64,000 nt of DNA, taken from NCBI RefSeq assembly GCF_010122465.1, contig NZ_WLZY01000002.1:571076-635075 (forward strand). The letters run 5' to 3'. Within the stretch, counting starts at the first letter, position 1. Every line of letters starts with the position of its first letter. Source of the DNA: Phytoactinopolyspora mesophila (lineage in GTDB: Bacteria; Actinomycetota; Actinomycetes; Jiangellales; Jiangellaceae). The notes below the pieces were generated by a model that saw nothing but the letters and a program-made list of their open reading frames with translations, did not search any database and was not told the origin of the DNA. The translations under genes and the position numbers were made by a program. Shown here piece after piece: positions 50,267-60,062 of the stretch.

Positions 50267-53200
50267 ATGATCAACTTTCGGCTGTCGAACGGTGTTGGCC
50301 CATTGTTCTACTCGCTCGTCGTCTGCACGGTACTGGCCGTCGTGACCGGCCTCGGGCAGGCTGTGCCCGCGTCGCCCAGCCCCGAGTCCGCGTCCTCGGG
50401 TGCGCCGGACCGGTTCCTCGATGTCGTCGACCTCGGCGATACGGAGTCGGAAGCGGAGCACGACTTCGAGGCGGACGAGTCGAGCGTCGCCGACGGCGCG
50501 AACGGTCAGGCGGCGCGCGTCGCGCACCGCACTGACGGTTCGACGTCGTACCTCCAAGACCTGCACATGACCATGCGCGTCGACCCGGCCCGGCAGAACT
50601 ACGTCACGCTGAAACTCTGGGGCGGCGACACCACGTCGGCTACGACGATCATCCTGGTGGACGGTGAACAAGCCAACTATCAAAGCACCGCCGACTACGA
50701 GCCGATTCGCACCGGAACCGGGGACGGCGCGGTCGAGGGCCGGTTCTTCTACGCCACCTCGATGCTGCCGCTCTCCTCGACACAGGGCCGGAGCACGGTC
50801 CAGATCACGATTCGCACGCTCACGTCCTCCGTCGACAGCTCGCGGCCGTATTACGAGATCTACACCCACACCCAGCCGTGGGTCGAGCCCGCTGAAGGCG
50901 ACCTCACCGGGTACGAACCGGAGCCGGCGGTGGCGCCTGGCATGAGCAAGGAAGAGGAGCAAGAGCTCGTCGACGGCGTCCGGACGCTGCAGATCGACCT
51001 GTTCGACTCGCTGTCGACTCGCTCGGACAACGACGCGAACTTCGCCATGCCGATCTCGCGTTACCAAGATGAGCTGCGTTTCTACTCGGAGGCCCTGCTC
51101 ATGGACTGGTCCCCGGCGCGCACGGCGGAGGAGAAGCGGGCCGGCCTGGAGCGGATTTTCCAGTCCATCGACGTGTACACCAGGAGGTACTACGGCGACG
51201 TGAAGAGCCTCGGCAGCGGCGGGCACCAGTCGGACTGGGGAGGTTATTACGCCGCGCTGGGCGAGGCGCTGTACATCGTCGAGAACCTCATCGCCGACGA
51301 CGAGATCTATGGCACCGCCGAGTTCGAGGCGTTCCTGGACGAGCCGTTCGAGACAGAGACCGAGGACGGGCCGAACAGCATCGCGGGTGTCGATTGGGAG
51401 GGCGGTGAGCTGAGCCGGGGCGAGGCTTGGGAACGGGTGCTGAAGGCGAACTTCGACTTCGCCCGTTCGCGGCTCTCCTACATCTACAACCAGATGATGT
51501 ACACCTACGAGGGTGCCTGGAAAGCGCATGAGGGCCTGCGGGTGATCGGCTCGGACTTCTACGAGGGAAAGGAGCGCAGCCACCGGATCGTCGGCGAGTC
51601 GCTGGGCTGGGAGCCGTTCCTCGGCGAAGAGGTACTGGTGGGCCCGGAGGGCGAGGATCTCGACGTCTACCACTCGCTGTTCCAGCACGATCAGAACGTC
51701 GTCTACACCGACGACTACCTGCAGGTGATCATGAAGGGACACGCCCGGAGCAAGCTGGACGACAACGGCGAGGTCGTGCGCCGGCGACCGTACGGCGAGC
51801 ACTACACCGGCATCACCCACCACGGCCTGACCCGGGAGAACGGCTACGTCGGCAATTACGGCGAGTCCACCAACTACCTGCCGTCGTGGTTCTTCCGCAC
51901 CCTCGGCCACGAGGGCGACGAGGCGATCAACGACGAGATCCTCAAGCTGGCGCTGCGCAATAACCATGCGCGCGGGCAGACCCGCTACCCGGGGGTGAAC
52001 GGCAATGGCGAGCGGGTGATGTACATGCAGCAGGTGGTCGACGATCGCAACACTGCCTATCCGGGGAAGATCGCCTACGGCACGGGCGTGGACACCGGCA
52101 GGGGCCTGTTGTATGCGTCGCTGGAGCAGTACATGGCCGAGTACGAGGAGCGGTACGCCGGCGCGGAGTGGGACGAGTATTGGGAGTACGCACGCGAGGC
52201 GTCCGGCTGGGCGCAGCAGCAGCTGATGGACAACCAGTACTTCAACCATTTCGGTCACGTCCGGTCGAACCACAAGTACGACCTTCGCCTCGATCAGACC
52301 TACGCCTACCTGACCGAGACCCGCGACGACTACGACCGGTTCGACTCCGTCGCGGCCCGGGCGGTGCTCCCGCAGACGGATCTGGACCGCTACACCGACG
52401 AGGAACTGAGTGAGCTGGGCGTCTCGCGCGAGGACCACGAGGACAGTTACGCCTGGGTGGACATCGACAACTTGTTCGTGTCGGTCCGTGATGGCGACAC
52501 CCGCATCTTCGGCAACCTGCACATGCGCAACCGCGGCTTTGCCCGCAACGGCCGGCTGCACGTCATGGAACCCACACACGACCACATCGTGCAGGTGGCA
52601 ACGGAGGGGGTCCTGCAGTATGAGGACTACACGCTGCGCTCGCCGGCGGTTGAGCAAGCGATGTTCTACGACCGCAGCACCGGCTACGACGCCTCGCTGG
52701 CGCTGGCGGGCGAGCTGTCACCGATCGCCTACCAGCCGGGGGTGGGGACCACCGTTCGGGACAACTGGAACGAGGACACGCCCTACTCCGGATACCCCGA
52801 CCTGATCAGCACCCGGTACGGCGATTACTTCATTGCCGTCAACACCACCCGCGAGGTCTACGGCAACACGAAGACCCACACCGTCGAGCTTCCGGCCGGC
52901 TTCACCGGCGACACAGTCGACGATCTCGTGAGTGGTGCAGAGCTGACCGTCGACGACGGCACGATCTCCATCGAAGCGTTCACCGCCGTGATCCTCGATC
53001 TCGCGACCACCGACGTCGCCCCCGAAGCTCCGGACGCCGTGGACGTGGTCGTCGCCACTCCCGGCGCGGGTGGCGTGGGTCTCACCTGGCGCGCGGCTGC
53101 AGGTGCCGAGTCCTACACCATCAGCCGGGCCACCAGGGAGGGCGGCCGTTACAGGACCATCGCCGAGGGTGTCACCGGAACCTCCCACATCGACGACACC

Positions 53201-54901
53201 CGGAGCCGCGCGGTCAACGTCACCCACTACTACAAGGTCACGCCCGTCAACGCCGTCGGCGACGGCCGCCCGTCCAGCCCGGTAGCAGCGCAGCTGACCG
53301 TTCCGCACACGCCCTCGCTGCTCAGCACTGACTGGCGCGACGATCTGCTCGGTACCGTCGATGCCGGCAAGACCACGGTTGACGGCGACACGATCACCAT
53401 CTCGGGCGGCAGCGGATCCGGCTTCGGCGGCGGCGACGACAGCGTGCTCGACGAGCGTGGTCGTCCCGACTCGATGGTGCTGGTGAGCACGCTGGCCCAG
53501 GGCAGCGTCTCGGTGTCGGCGCAGTTGACCGCTGGCCAGGACGCGGCGCGTGGCGTCATGCTGCGCGACGAGCTCGCCGACGTCGCACGGTACGTCTACC
53601 TGGGGGTTGGTGCGGACGGCAACCTGACGTTCGGCACCCGCAACCGGCTCACGCAGGCGGACATCAGTGAGACCCACCTCAAGATCGATCCCCGTGACCT
53701 GACACCACGTAGCCCCTACACCGTGCCGCTCGACGGCGAGTACGCGGCCGAGGAGTACCCGTACGTGCGGCTCGTGCGGCTGGCCGACAGTCACACGGTG
53801 CTCGCTCAGGCCTCCGCCGACGGGCAGCACTGGCAGCAGCTGGGCACCCAGAAGGTGCCGATGGTCGACGTGATCAACGCCGGCGTGGTGGCCACGGACG
53901 AGGCCAGCTTCGACGACGTCGCGGTCGAACCCGTCGACGACGAGTTGCCGCTGGTCACTGGATGGTTCAACGAGCAATCTGGCACCATCCGGTGGACCAA
54001 GCCGACCCACGCGTATGCGTTCGACCTGTACCGCACCCGCGATCCTGAGCTCGCGCGGACCGATCCGCGCGACGACGACGCATGGGAGCTCGTGGCCGGC
54101 GGCGTGCGCTCGTGGTCGCACGAAGACGTTGTCTACGGCGGCGAGATGTACTACAAGGTCGTGGCCAGGTACGTCGACGGTCGCACCACGGTGTCGCCGG
54201 AGCCGGCGCGCATCGCGGGAGATTCCCTGGAATCCGTGGTGCGGGAAGCCCGGTCGCTTGACCCCGAGGATTTCACGGCGGTCAGCTGGGCGGCGTTCGA
54301 CGCCGAGATCACGGCGGTGGAAGAGGTCATGGATGATCCTGGAGCGGACGAGGGAGCGCTGATCAAGCGCGTCTACGATGCTTACGACCTGCTGGTGGCG
54401 GTGTACCGCGACAGCTTCGAGGAGTCCGACCCGGATGTGTGGGCGCCCAGCGGCTCGGCGCCGTCCACCTACACCCGGACCATCGACGACTCCTACGGGC
54501 GGACGGGCCAGCGGTCGCTGCACTTCACCAGCACCGACACCACCTATGACGCTTCACATAACTTGTGGTTCCGCAGTAACAAGGGCGGGTCGCCGATCAC
54601 GGCGACGCCCGGCACCACGTACAAGGTGTCCTTCTGGTACCAGCTCAGCGACTACGAGCACGGCTCGGGTGTCGGCGCCTATTACTTCATCCGCTCGTAC
54701 AGCGGCGGGAGCGGCGTCGGGACCGATCAGCGCAACTGGATCCGCGCCGAGGACACGGCGCCGGGGGAGTGGAGGTACTTCGAGCGGGAGTACACCACTG
54801 AGGGCGGCAGCGTGGACAACGTGGTGATCGACTTCGGGTTCCGCGGTTCATCCGGTGAGTTCCGGGTGGACGACCTGCGGGTGGAGCCGGTCGAGGAGTA
54901 G
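50267..54901 (+). CDS. Very large secreted multidomain protein of unrecognised family (possible polysaccharide lyase)
   Basis: A 1544-aa secreted protein from the ATG at 50267 (GGAGG upstream). Visible parts: a signal peptide/hydrophobic segment at about 12-35; an N-terminal beta-rich region to about 225; a long helical region rich in Trp, Tyr and acidic residues, about 230-700 (TRRYYGDVKSLGSGGHQSDW, THHGLTRENGYVGNYGEST, YGTGVDTGRGLLYASLEQYM); and a beta-sandwich about 700-910 (NLFVSVRDGDTRIFGNLHM). Then come a FN3 domain (about 925-1015), a concanavalin-like domain (about 1020-1240), a second FN3-like domain, a small FIVAR-like helical hairpin (about 1330-1395) and a C-terminal carbohydrate-binding module. 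The toroid-plus-sandwich order resembles hyaluronate- or alginate-type lyases, but no family signature was found. Context makes a glycan-cleaving enzyme likely. Confidence 0.75.
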   Translation: MINFRLSNGVGPLFYSLVVCTVLAVVTGLGQAVPASPSPESASSGAPDRFLDVVDLGDTESEAEHDFEADESSVADGANGQAARVAHRTDGSTSYLQDLHMTMRVDPARQNYVTLKLWGGDTTSATTIILVDGEQANYQSTADYEPIRTGTGDGAVEGRFFYATSMLPLSSTQGRSTVQITIRTLTSSVDSSRPYYEIYTHTQPWVEPAEGDLTGYEPEPAVAPGMSKEEEQELVDGVRTLQIDLFDSLSTRSDNDANFAMPISRYQDELRFYSEALLMDWSPARTAEEKRAGLERIFQSIDVYTRRYYGDVKSLGSGGHQSDWGGYYAALGEALYIVENLIADDEIYGTAEFEAFLDEPFETETEDGPNSIAGVDWEGGELSRGEAWERVLKANFDFARSRLSYIYNQMMYTYEGAWKAHEGLRVIGSDFYEGKERSHRIVGESLGWEPFLGEEVLVGPEGEDLDVYHSLFQHDQNVVYTDDYLQVIMKGHARSKLDDNGEVVRRRPYGEHYTGITHHGLTRENGYVGNYGESTNYLPSWFFRTLGHEGDEAINDEILKLALRNNHARGQTRYPGVNGNGERVMYMQQVVDDRNTAYPGKIAYGTGVDTGRGLLYASLEQYMAEYEERYAGAEWDEYWEYAREASGWAQQQLMDNQYFNHFGHVRSNHKYDLRLDQTYAYLTETRDDYDRFDSVAARAVLPQTDLDRYTDEELSELGVSREDHEDSYAWVDIDNLFVSVRDGDTRIFGNLHMRNRGFARNGRLHVMEPTHDHIVQVATEGVLQYEDYTLRSPAVEQAMFYDRSTGYDASLALAGELSPIAYQPGVGTTVRDNWNEDTPYSGYPDLISTRYGDYFIAVNTTREVYGNTKTHTVELPAGFTGDTVDDLVSGAELTVDDGTISIEAFTAVILDLATTDVAPEAPDAVDVVVATPGAGGVGLTWRAAAGAESYTISRATREGGRYRTIAEGVTGTSHIDDTRSRAVNVTHYYKVTPVNAVGDGRPSSPVAAQLTVPHTPSLLSTDWRDDLLGTVDAGKTTVDGDTITISGGSGSGFGGGDDSVLDERGRPDSMVLVSTLAQGSVSVSAQLTAGQDAARGVMLRDELADVARYVYLGVGADGNLTFGTRNRLTQADISETHLKIDPRDLTPRSPYTVPLDGEYAAEEYPYVRLVRLADSHTVLAQASADGQHWQQLGTQKVPMVDVINAGVVATDEASFDDVAVEPVDDELPLVTGWFNEQSGTIRWTKPTHAYAFDLYRTRDPELARTDPRDDDAWELVAGGVRSWSHEDVVYGGEMYYKVVARYVDGRTTVSPEPARIAGDSLESVVREARSLDPEDFTAVSWAAFDAEITAVEEVMDDPGADEGALIKRVYDAYDLLVAVYRDSFEESDPDVWAPSGSAPSTYTRTIDDSYGRTGQRSLHFTSTDTTYDASHNLWFRSNKGGSPITATPGTTYKVSFWYQLSDYEHGSGVGAYYFIRSYSGGSGVGTDQRNWIRAEDTAPGEWRYFEREYTTEGGSVDNVVIDFGFRGSSGEFRVDDLRVEPVEE

Positions 54902-55049
54902 ACGGGCGTTACCGGAGCCGATCGAGGAGCACCGAGACGGCTTCGAGACGCCTGACTGGCGATGGGAGGTGCGTCGATGGCACGTGCACACGCGTCATCG
55001 ACGACTCCCACGGTCGTGCCAGCACCGACAGCCGAGAGAGGACTTCGCA

Positions 55050-57809
55050 ATGAAGAAAGCCACGAGATCGCGGTTCTGCGCTGCGCTAGCCACAGTAGGG
55101 CTGGGCCTGACCGGATTGGCGGCCGCGCCGTCGTCTACTACCGCGGCAACTCCGGTGACCGGCGCGTACTCGGTACCGGCCGACCTCGTCGAGATTCGCG
55201 AGACGACGAGCGAAGCCGGATTCATCCACCCCGGTGTCGGCCTGACGGCGGACCACCTCGAGAACATGCGGACCCAGGTACACGCCGGTGTCGAGCCGTG
55301 GGCGAGCTACTACGACGCCATGACGCAGACCCGGTACGCAGCCGCGGACTTCACGGCGTCGATCCAGGGCCCGACGGATGAGCAGCCGACCAGTACCGCT
55401 TACGACAACGCGGGCATGCGGAGCCGGCAGCACGCGGACAGCATCGGCGCGATGACTCAAACCCTGATGTACCTGGTCACCGGTGACGAACTCTATCGCG
55501 CGAACGCGCTGCGCATCATCCGGTCCTGGAGCAGCCTGGACCCGACCCAGTACCGGTACTTCCCCGACGCGCACATCCATACCGGCGTCCCGCTTTACCA
55601 GACGCTGGTCGCGGCCGAGATCATCCGCTCCACCGAGCCTGTGAACGATGAGCTGGACGGGTACGACCTGCGTTGGACCGCGCGCGACCAGCAGAGGATC
55701 GAGGACAACCTCATCAGGCCCGTCCTCGACACATTCCTGTACTCGCAGAACCGGTTGTGGAACCAGCACCTGTACGGCGTGATCGGCATGGTCGGCGCCG
55801 CCATATTCCTGGACGACCCGGAGCTCTACGCCGAGCGCGTCGAGTGGTTCACCGTCAACTCGACGTATGAGAGCGAACACACCATCAACGGCGGTGACGT
55901 GAACGGCTCCCTGGCCGCGATCATCCGGATCATCGACGCCGACGACCCGTTGAACACCTACGGCGAGGACTTCCTTCAAGTCATGGAGATGGGCCGGGAC
56001 CAGGCGCACGCCGAGGGCGACATCGGCCTGCTGACGGCTCTGGCCCGGATCGTCGACAATCAGGGCACGCGGGTCGACCCCGTTGAGGGGACGGTGTCGA
56101 CCGACCCGGATGCCGTGTCCCCGTACGAGTTCCTGGACAACCGGATCCTTGCCGGCGGCGATGTCTTCGCCGCGTTCATGATGGGCGAGGAGCTGCCCTG
56201 GGTCGACACCTCCGGGGGATCGGGCAAGCTCGCCGAGGCCTACCGCGGACGCCTGCGTGAGCCGCTCACCGAGCTCTACTACCAGTACAAGTATGTCGCG
56301 GACGTGGACGTCGAGAAGGAGGCGCCGCACGTCGCCGAGGTGTACGAGCACCGGGACGGGCCGCTGTTCTACTACGGCTCGAACGTGTTGAACTTCTGGA
56401 ACGAGCGCGGCTCGGACTTCACCGGGGCCGAGTACTGGGTGGCCTTCCCGCCAGAACTCGCCGAGCAGGACATCACGGTCCCGGCGGCCGGCGACGGGCC
56501 CGAGCTCCCCCTGGAGAAGTTCGGCCACACCCTCGGCATGGGCGCCAAACACATGGTTGACAACGCCGGGGAGGCCTTCGTGCGCTTGGACGCCAAGAAG
56601 GACGACGCCCAAGTGGCCGTCCGGCGTGTCGTCTGGGCTGACCGCACCAGCACCGCGCTGGTCGGCGTGCGGGTACGAACGAACGGTACCGCGCTCCTGG
56701 AGGCGGCACGGAACTCGAAGGCCGAGCCGTTCACCACTGTGCAACTTCCCGACACCCATGGGCGGTGGCGTTACGTGTGGTTCGACGTCGACTCCTCGAA
56801 GGTGCCGACGGTGGGTGACAACATCGTGTTCTTCCGCGCAACGGGCGGCCAGGCCCACGTGGATGTCGAGGCCGTGCTTGCGGACGCGAACAGTACACTC
56901 ACCCCGCCGGTTTTCGACGACGGTGCCTCGCTCGACCGCGTCGCAGTGGCGGGGGAGCCGTACACCCGGACCTTCGGCGTGACGGGCTCGGCCGGCAACG
57001 ACGTCGTGCTGGAGCTTCAGGACGCTCCGAAGGGCGCCGAGCTGTCCGATAACGGCACGCTGACATGGCTTCCCGGCGGCAAGAAGAAAGACCGCGGAGC
57101 GCACGACCTGGTCGTTGTCGCCTCTGACGAGCTGACGGACACGGCGCTGGCCGTGACGATCACGGTCGCACCGGACCGCCCGGCGGCGATCAAGACCCTT
57201 GTTGCTGGTCTCGACGCGCCTTCGGCGTACACCACGTCGACCTGGCAACCGGTGGCCGAAGCACGCGATGCGGCCTCGGCGGCCGCCGAGAATGCCGGGC
57301 CGGCGGAGTTCGCGGGTTTACTCGAAGACCTGAGTGTCCGGATCGACAGCCTGGAGCTGCTCAACCCCCGATTGCCGGACGGAACGCTCGACTTTTCCGG
57401 GCTGGTGACGTCTCCGGACCTGTCGCCGGCGATGCTTGCGATCCTGGTCGACGGCGACAACCAGACATTCTGGGGCGACATCCGCCGCCCGAGCGTCCTG
57501 CTGGACTTCGGTGCCGGATACGGCTTCCGCGCCGACGCATTCGGCTGGCTCGCCCGCGACACGTTCCCGGACCGCTCCCACGGCGCAAACGCCTATGGCT
57601 CCAATGACGGAACTACCTGGACGCTACTCACCGAGCACCCCACCGAGGGCGACGACGTGGCGATCGAAACGATTGCCGTCCGCGAGGACGTGCGCGACAG
57701 CCGGTTCCGCTACCTCAAGCTCCAGGTCGACGAGCCAAAGGGTCCGGGGATCTTCTCCATGGCCGACATCCGCATCCACGGCGAACGCATCGAGGCCGGC
57801 CTTGATTGA
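55050..57809 (+). CDS. Secreted alginate-lyase-fold protein with Ig-like and discoidin (F5/8) domains
   Basis: A 919-aa secreted protein. The ATG at 55050 follows AGAGGA and precedes a signal peptide (FCAALATVGLGLTGLAAAPSS). Residues about 50-470 form an alginate lyase family alpha-toroid (FIHPGVGLTADHLENMRTQV, NRLWNQHLYGVIGMVGAAIF, with Asn/His residues in the cleft, and DPTQYRYFPDAHIHTGVPLY). A beta-rich segment at 470-610 and an Ig-like domain of He_PIG type (about 620-705, PKGAELSDNGTLTWLPGG) follow. A helical linker and a C-terminal F5/8 discoidin-like domain (about 770-915) should bind sugar. It follows the 1544-aa gene by 148 bp and precedes the GH43 gene. It likely works with these on the same polysaccharide. 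Confidence 0.82.
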   Translation: MKKATRSRFCAALATVGLGLTGLAAAPSSTTAATPVTGAYSVPADLVEIRETTSEAGFIHPGVGLTADHLENMRTQVHAGVEPWASYYDAMTQTRYAAADFTASIQGPTDEQPTSTAYDNAGMRSRQHADSIGAMTQTLMYLVTGDELYRANALRIIRSWSSLDPTQYRYFPDAHIHTGVPLYQTLVAAEIIRSTEPVNDELDGYDLRWTARDQQRIEDNLIRPVLDTFLYSQNRLWNQHLYGVIGMVGAAIFLDDPELYAERVEWFTVNSTYESEHTINGGDVNGSLAAIIRIIDADDPLNTYGEDFLQVMEMGRDQAHAEGDIGLLTALARIVDNQGTRVDPVEGTVSTDPDAVSPYEFLDNRILAGGDVFAAFMMGEELPWVDTSGGSGKLAEAYRGRLREPLTELYYQYKYVADVDVEKEAPHVAEVYEHRDGPLFYYGSNVLNFWNERGSDFTGAEYWVAFPPELAEQDITVPAAGDGPELPLEKFGHTLGMGAKHMVDNAGEAFVRLDAKKDDAQVAVRRVVWADRTSTALVGVRVRTNGTALLEAARNSKAEPFTTVQLPDTHGRWRYVWFDVDSSKVPTVGDNIVFFRATGGQAHVDVEAVLADANSTLTPPVFDDGASLDRVAVAGEPYTRTFGVTGSAGNDVVLELQDAPKGAELSDNGTLTWLPGGKKKDRGAHDLVVVASDELTDTALAVTITVAPDRPAAIKTLVAGLDAPSAYTTSTWQPVAEARDAASAAAENAGPAEFAGLLEDLSVRIDSLELLNPRLPDGTLDFSGLVTSPDLSPAMLAILVDGDNQTFWGDIRRPSVLLDFGAGYGFRADAFGWLARDTFPDRSHGANAYGSNDGTTWTLLTEHPTEGDDVAIETIAVREDVRDSRFRYLKLQVDEPKGPGIFSMADIRIHGERIEAGLD

Positions 57810-57899
57810 CCGCTGGCGCCGCGACGGTGTTCATGATCGCGATGCAGCGGTGCTCGAGGTGGGGTCACCCCTCGGCAGCCCGACGTAGGAGTTGTTTCC

Positions 57900-59510
57900 T
57901 TGCAGATCATCAACCCTGTACTTCCCGGATTTCATCCGGACCCTTCGATCGTCCGGGCCGGCGACGGGTACATCGTCGCCACGAGCACGTTCGAGTGGTT
58001 CCCAGGAGTACGTTTGCACCGTTCGGCCGACCTGGTCACCTGGAAGCCCGCGGGGCATGTGCTCACCAGCGTTGACCAGCTCGACCTGGCCGGCATTCCC
58101 GACTCCGGTGGCGTGTGGGCACCGTCGCTCAGTTATGCCGGCGGCCGGTACTGGCTCGTCTATTCGGTGTTGCGCACATTGGGCAAGCCGTACAAGGACC
58201 TGGACAACTTCCTCGTGACCGCCCCGGCGCCGGAGGGGCCATGGTCGGACCCGGTGTACTTGAACTCCAGTGGGTTCGATCCGTCCCTGTTCCACGACGA
58301 CGACGGCCGCCACTACCTGCTGAACGTGCGTTGGGATCACCGGGAGGGGCAGCGCCGTTTTGGTGGCATTCTGCTCCAGGAGTTCGACGCCGCTGCTGGG
58401 CGTCTGATCGGGCGGCCGCAGGTGATCATGGCCAGCGAGGAGCTGATCGAGGGCCCGGACTTGTACAAGCGGGGCAGCGAATACTTCCTCATGCTCGCCG
58501 AAGGTGGCACTGGAGCGAACCACGGTATCCGGATGGCTCGGGCTCCGTCGGTTGACGGGCCGTACCAGCCGGATGACGTTGCCCTGCTGACCACCAGGGA
58601 CGTGCCGGCGTACCCGCTGCAGAATGCCGGACATGGTTCGTTGGTCGAGACGCCGGGAGGCGAGTGGTACCTTGCGCATCTCGCCTCCCGCCCGCTGCGC
58701 ACGCCCGAGGGCCCACGCAGCATTCTCGGCCGCGAGACGTGTCTGCAGAAGGTGGTCTGGGCCGACGACGGCTGGCTCCGGCTTGCTCATGGCGGTCATC
58801 ATCCGGCCCTGACCGTGGCCGTGCCTGACCGCGCAGCCGGCGCCGCCGTCGTCCCCGAGCCGATGGGGTTGGCCTGTGCCGAGGAGTCTGGGTTCGACCC
58901 CGGGGGTCTCAGCGAGGGATGGGCCAGTCTGCGTCGTCCGACCGGTGCCGACTGGCTGGATCTCACCACCCGGCCCGGATGGGCTCGGCTGCGTGGTGGC
59001 CACAGCCTGCAGTCGCAGTTCGCGCAGTCGCTCGTCGCCCGGCGTCTCGTCACCACTCGCTGCACCATCACCACCGCTGTCGAGTTCTGCCCCCGGGACA
59101 TCACCCATATGGCTGGGCTCGTCCTCTACTACGACACCCGCGGCTACTACTACCTCCGGCTCAGCCATGACGACCACCTCGGACGGGTGCTCGGAATCGT
59201 CGCGAACGAGGCGGAGGACACCAGCGAGCACGCCAACATCCCGCTCGACGAAGGCAGGTGCCCGGTGGTGCATCTGCGCGCCGACCTCGGCGATGCTCGA
59301 CTGCGTTTCAGCTACTCGCACGACGGCGCCCAGTGGACACCCATTGGCCCCGTCTTCGACGCCGGTACCTTGTCCGACGACTACGGCGGGCGGCTTAGGT
59401 TCACCGGCGCCTTCGCCGGGATATGCGCCCAGGACCTCAGTGGTTCCAGCATCTATGCAGACTTCGCCCATTTCACCACCCGCCTGGAAGACAGCGCGCG
59501 GTGGGATTGA
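57900..59510 (+). CDS. GH43 beta-xylosidase (intracellular)
   Basis: A 536-aa GH43 enzyme. It starts at TTG (57900) with AGGAG eleven bases upstream. INPVLPGFHPDPSIVRAGDGY contains the general base Asp of the five-bladed propeller, SGFDPSLFHDDDGRHYLLN the second Asp, and EELIEGPDLYKRG the general acid Glu. The C-terminal beta-sandwich (about 335-530, LASRPLRTPEGPRSILGRET boundary, then AGLVLYYDTRGYYYLRLSHD) is the GH43_C2 domain typical of beta-xylosidases of the XynB type. No signal peptide is present, so it acts on imported oligosaccharides, releasing xylose or a related sugar. It ends the locus, 91 bp after the lyase gene. Confidence 0.92.
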   Translation: MQIINPVLPGFHPDPSIVRAGDGYIVATSTFEWFPGVRLHRSADLVTWKPAGHVLTSVDQLDLAGIPDSGGVWAPSLSYAGGRYWLVYSVLRTLGKPYKDLDNFLVTAPAPEGPWSDPVYLNSSGFDPSLFHDDDGRHYLLNVRWDHREGQRRFGGILLQEFDAAAGRLIGRPQVIMASEELIEGPDLYKRGSEYFLMLAEGGTGANHGIRMARAPSVDGPYQPDDVALLTTRDVPAYPLQNAGHGSLVETPGGEWYLAHLASRPLRTPEGPRSILGRETCLQKVVWADDGWLRLAHGGHHPALTVAVPDRAAGAAVVPEPMGLACAEESGFDPGGLSEGWASLRRPTGADWLDLTTRPGWARLRGGHSLQSQFAQSLVARRLVTTRCTITTAVEFCPRDITHMAGLVLYYDTRGYYYLRLSHDDHLGRVLGIVANEAEDTSEHANIPLDEGRCPVVHLRADLGDARLRFSYSHDGAQWTPIGPVFDAGTLSDDYGGRLRFTGAFAGICAQDLSGSSIYADFAHFTTRLEDSARWD

Positions 59511-59552
59511 GTGTCATCGTCAGGCGGCATGTTCCGAGGGGCCGCGCTGGTA

Positions 59553-59938
59553 ATGAGGACGAGCTGGCCTATAAGCCGGATCCTGTGCCTCCCGGCGGAC
59601 CGGGAGCGGCGACCATCCATCTAGGACCGCCGTTGCCGGCGGTCTCGTGCGGTCTACCCGGGAACTCGGGCGGGCAGCCCTCGAACGTTCCCTGTCTGAC
59701 CTTGCTCCGGGTGGGGTTTACCTAGCCGCCCTGGTCGCCCAGGGCGCTGGTGGTCTCTTACACCACCGTTTCACCCTTACCAGCGCGCCGGAGCGCGCAG
59801 GCGGTCTGCTTTCTGTGGCACTGTCCCGCGGGTCACCCCGGGTGGGTGTTACCCACCACCCTGCCCTGTGGAGTCCGGACTTTCCTCGGCGGCACCCGGG
59901 GGTGCCGACGCGGCCGCCCGGCCAGCTCGTCCTCTGCT
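59553..59938 (-). ncRNA. rnpB: RNase P RNA (class A)
   Basis: Read on the minus strand, the sequence begins with GAGGACGAGCTGGCC and ends with its complement, forming the long P1 helix (59555-59568 with 59920-59934). The P4 strand GAGGAAAGTCCGGACT follows a GC-rich P3 region near 59870-59885. ACAGAAAGCAGACC lies at about 59805-59820. The overall length is about 385 nucleotides, which fits the bacterial class A RNA of actinobacteria. This is the catalytic RNA that matures tRNA 5' ends. The ends are approximate. Confidence 0.95.
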
Positions 59939-59982
59939 AAGAGGATACCGGCATCGGGCGGCCGTCGTTGCCGACAACGCGG

Positions 59983-60032
59983 CGTCGTTGCGGAATCGGT
60001 GTAGCTATAGCGACAGCAATCCCGCAACGACG
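59983..60032. terminator. Inverted repeat between reductase gene and rnpB
   Basis: CGTCGTTGCGGAAT (59983-59996) and the complement at 60019-60032 match at 13 of 14 positions. It lies just after the leftward reductase gene and before rnpB, so it can end the reductase transcript. The loop is 22 bases. Confidence 0.5.
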
Positions 60033-60062
60033 ACCCAGCGACGCCGTCAACGCCATCGACGC

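Noticed and set aside
50144-54523. Two long minus-strand frames (837 and 601 codons) opposite the 1544-aa gene
   Set aside because: Composition is typical of antisense frames in GC-rich DNA, and neither has a signal peptide or motif. The plus-strand protein has FN3 and CBM domains and fits the operon.
55086-57248. A 720-codon minus-strand frame opposite the 919-aa lyase-like gene
   Set aside because: Antisense shadow with no recognisable domain. The plus strand has a signal peptide and ribosome site.
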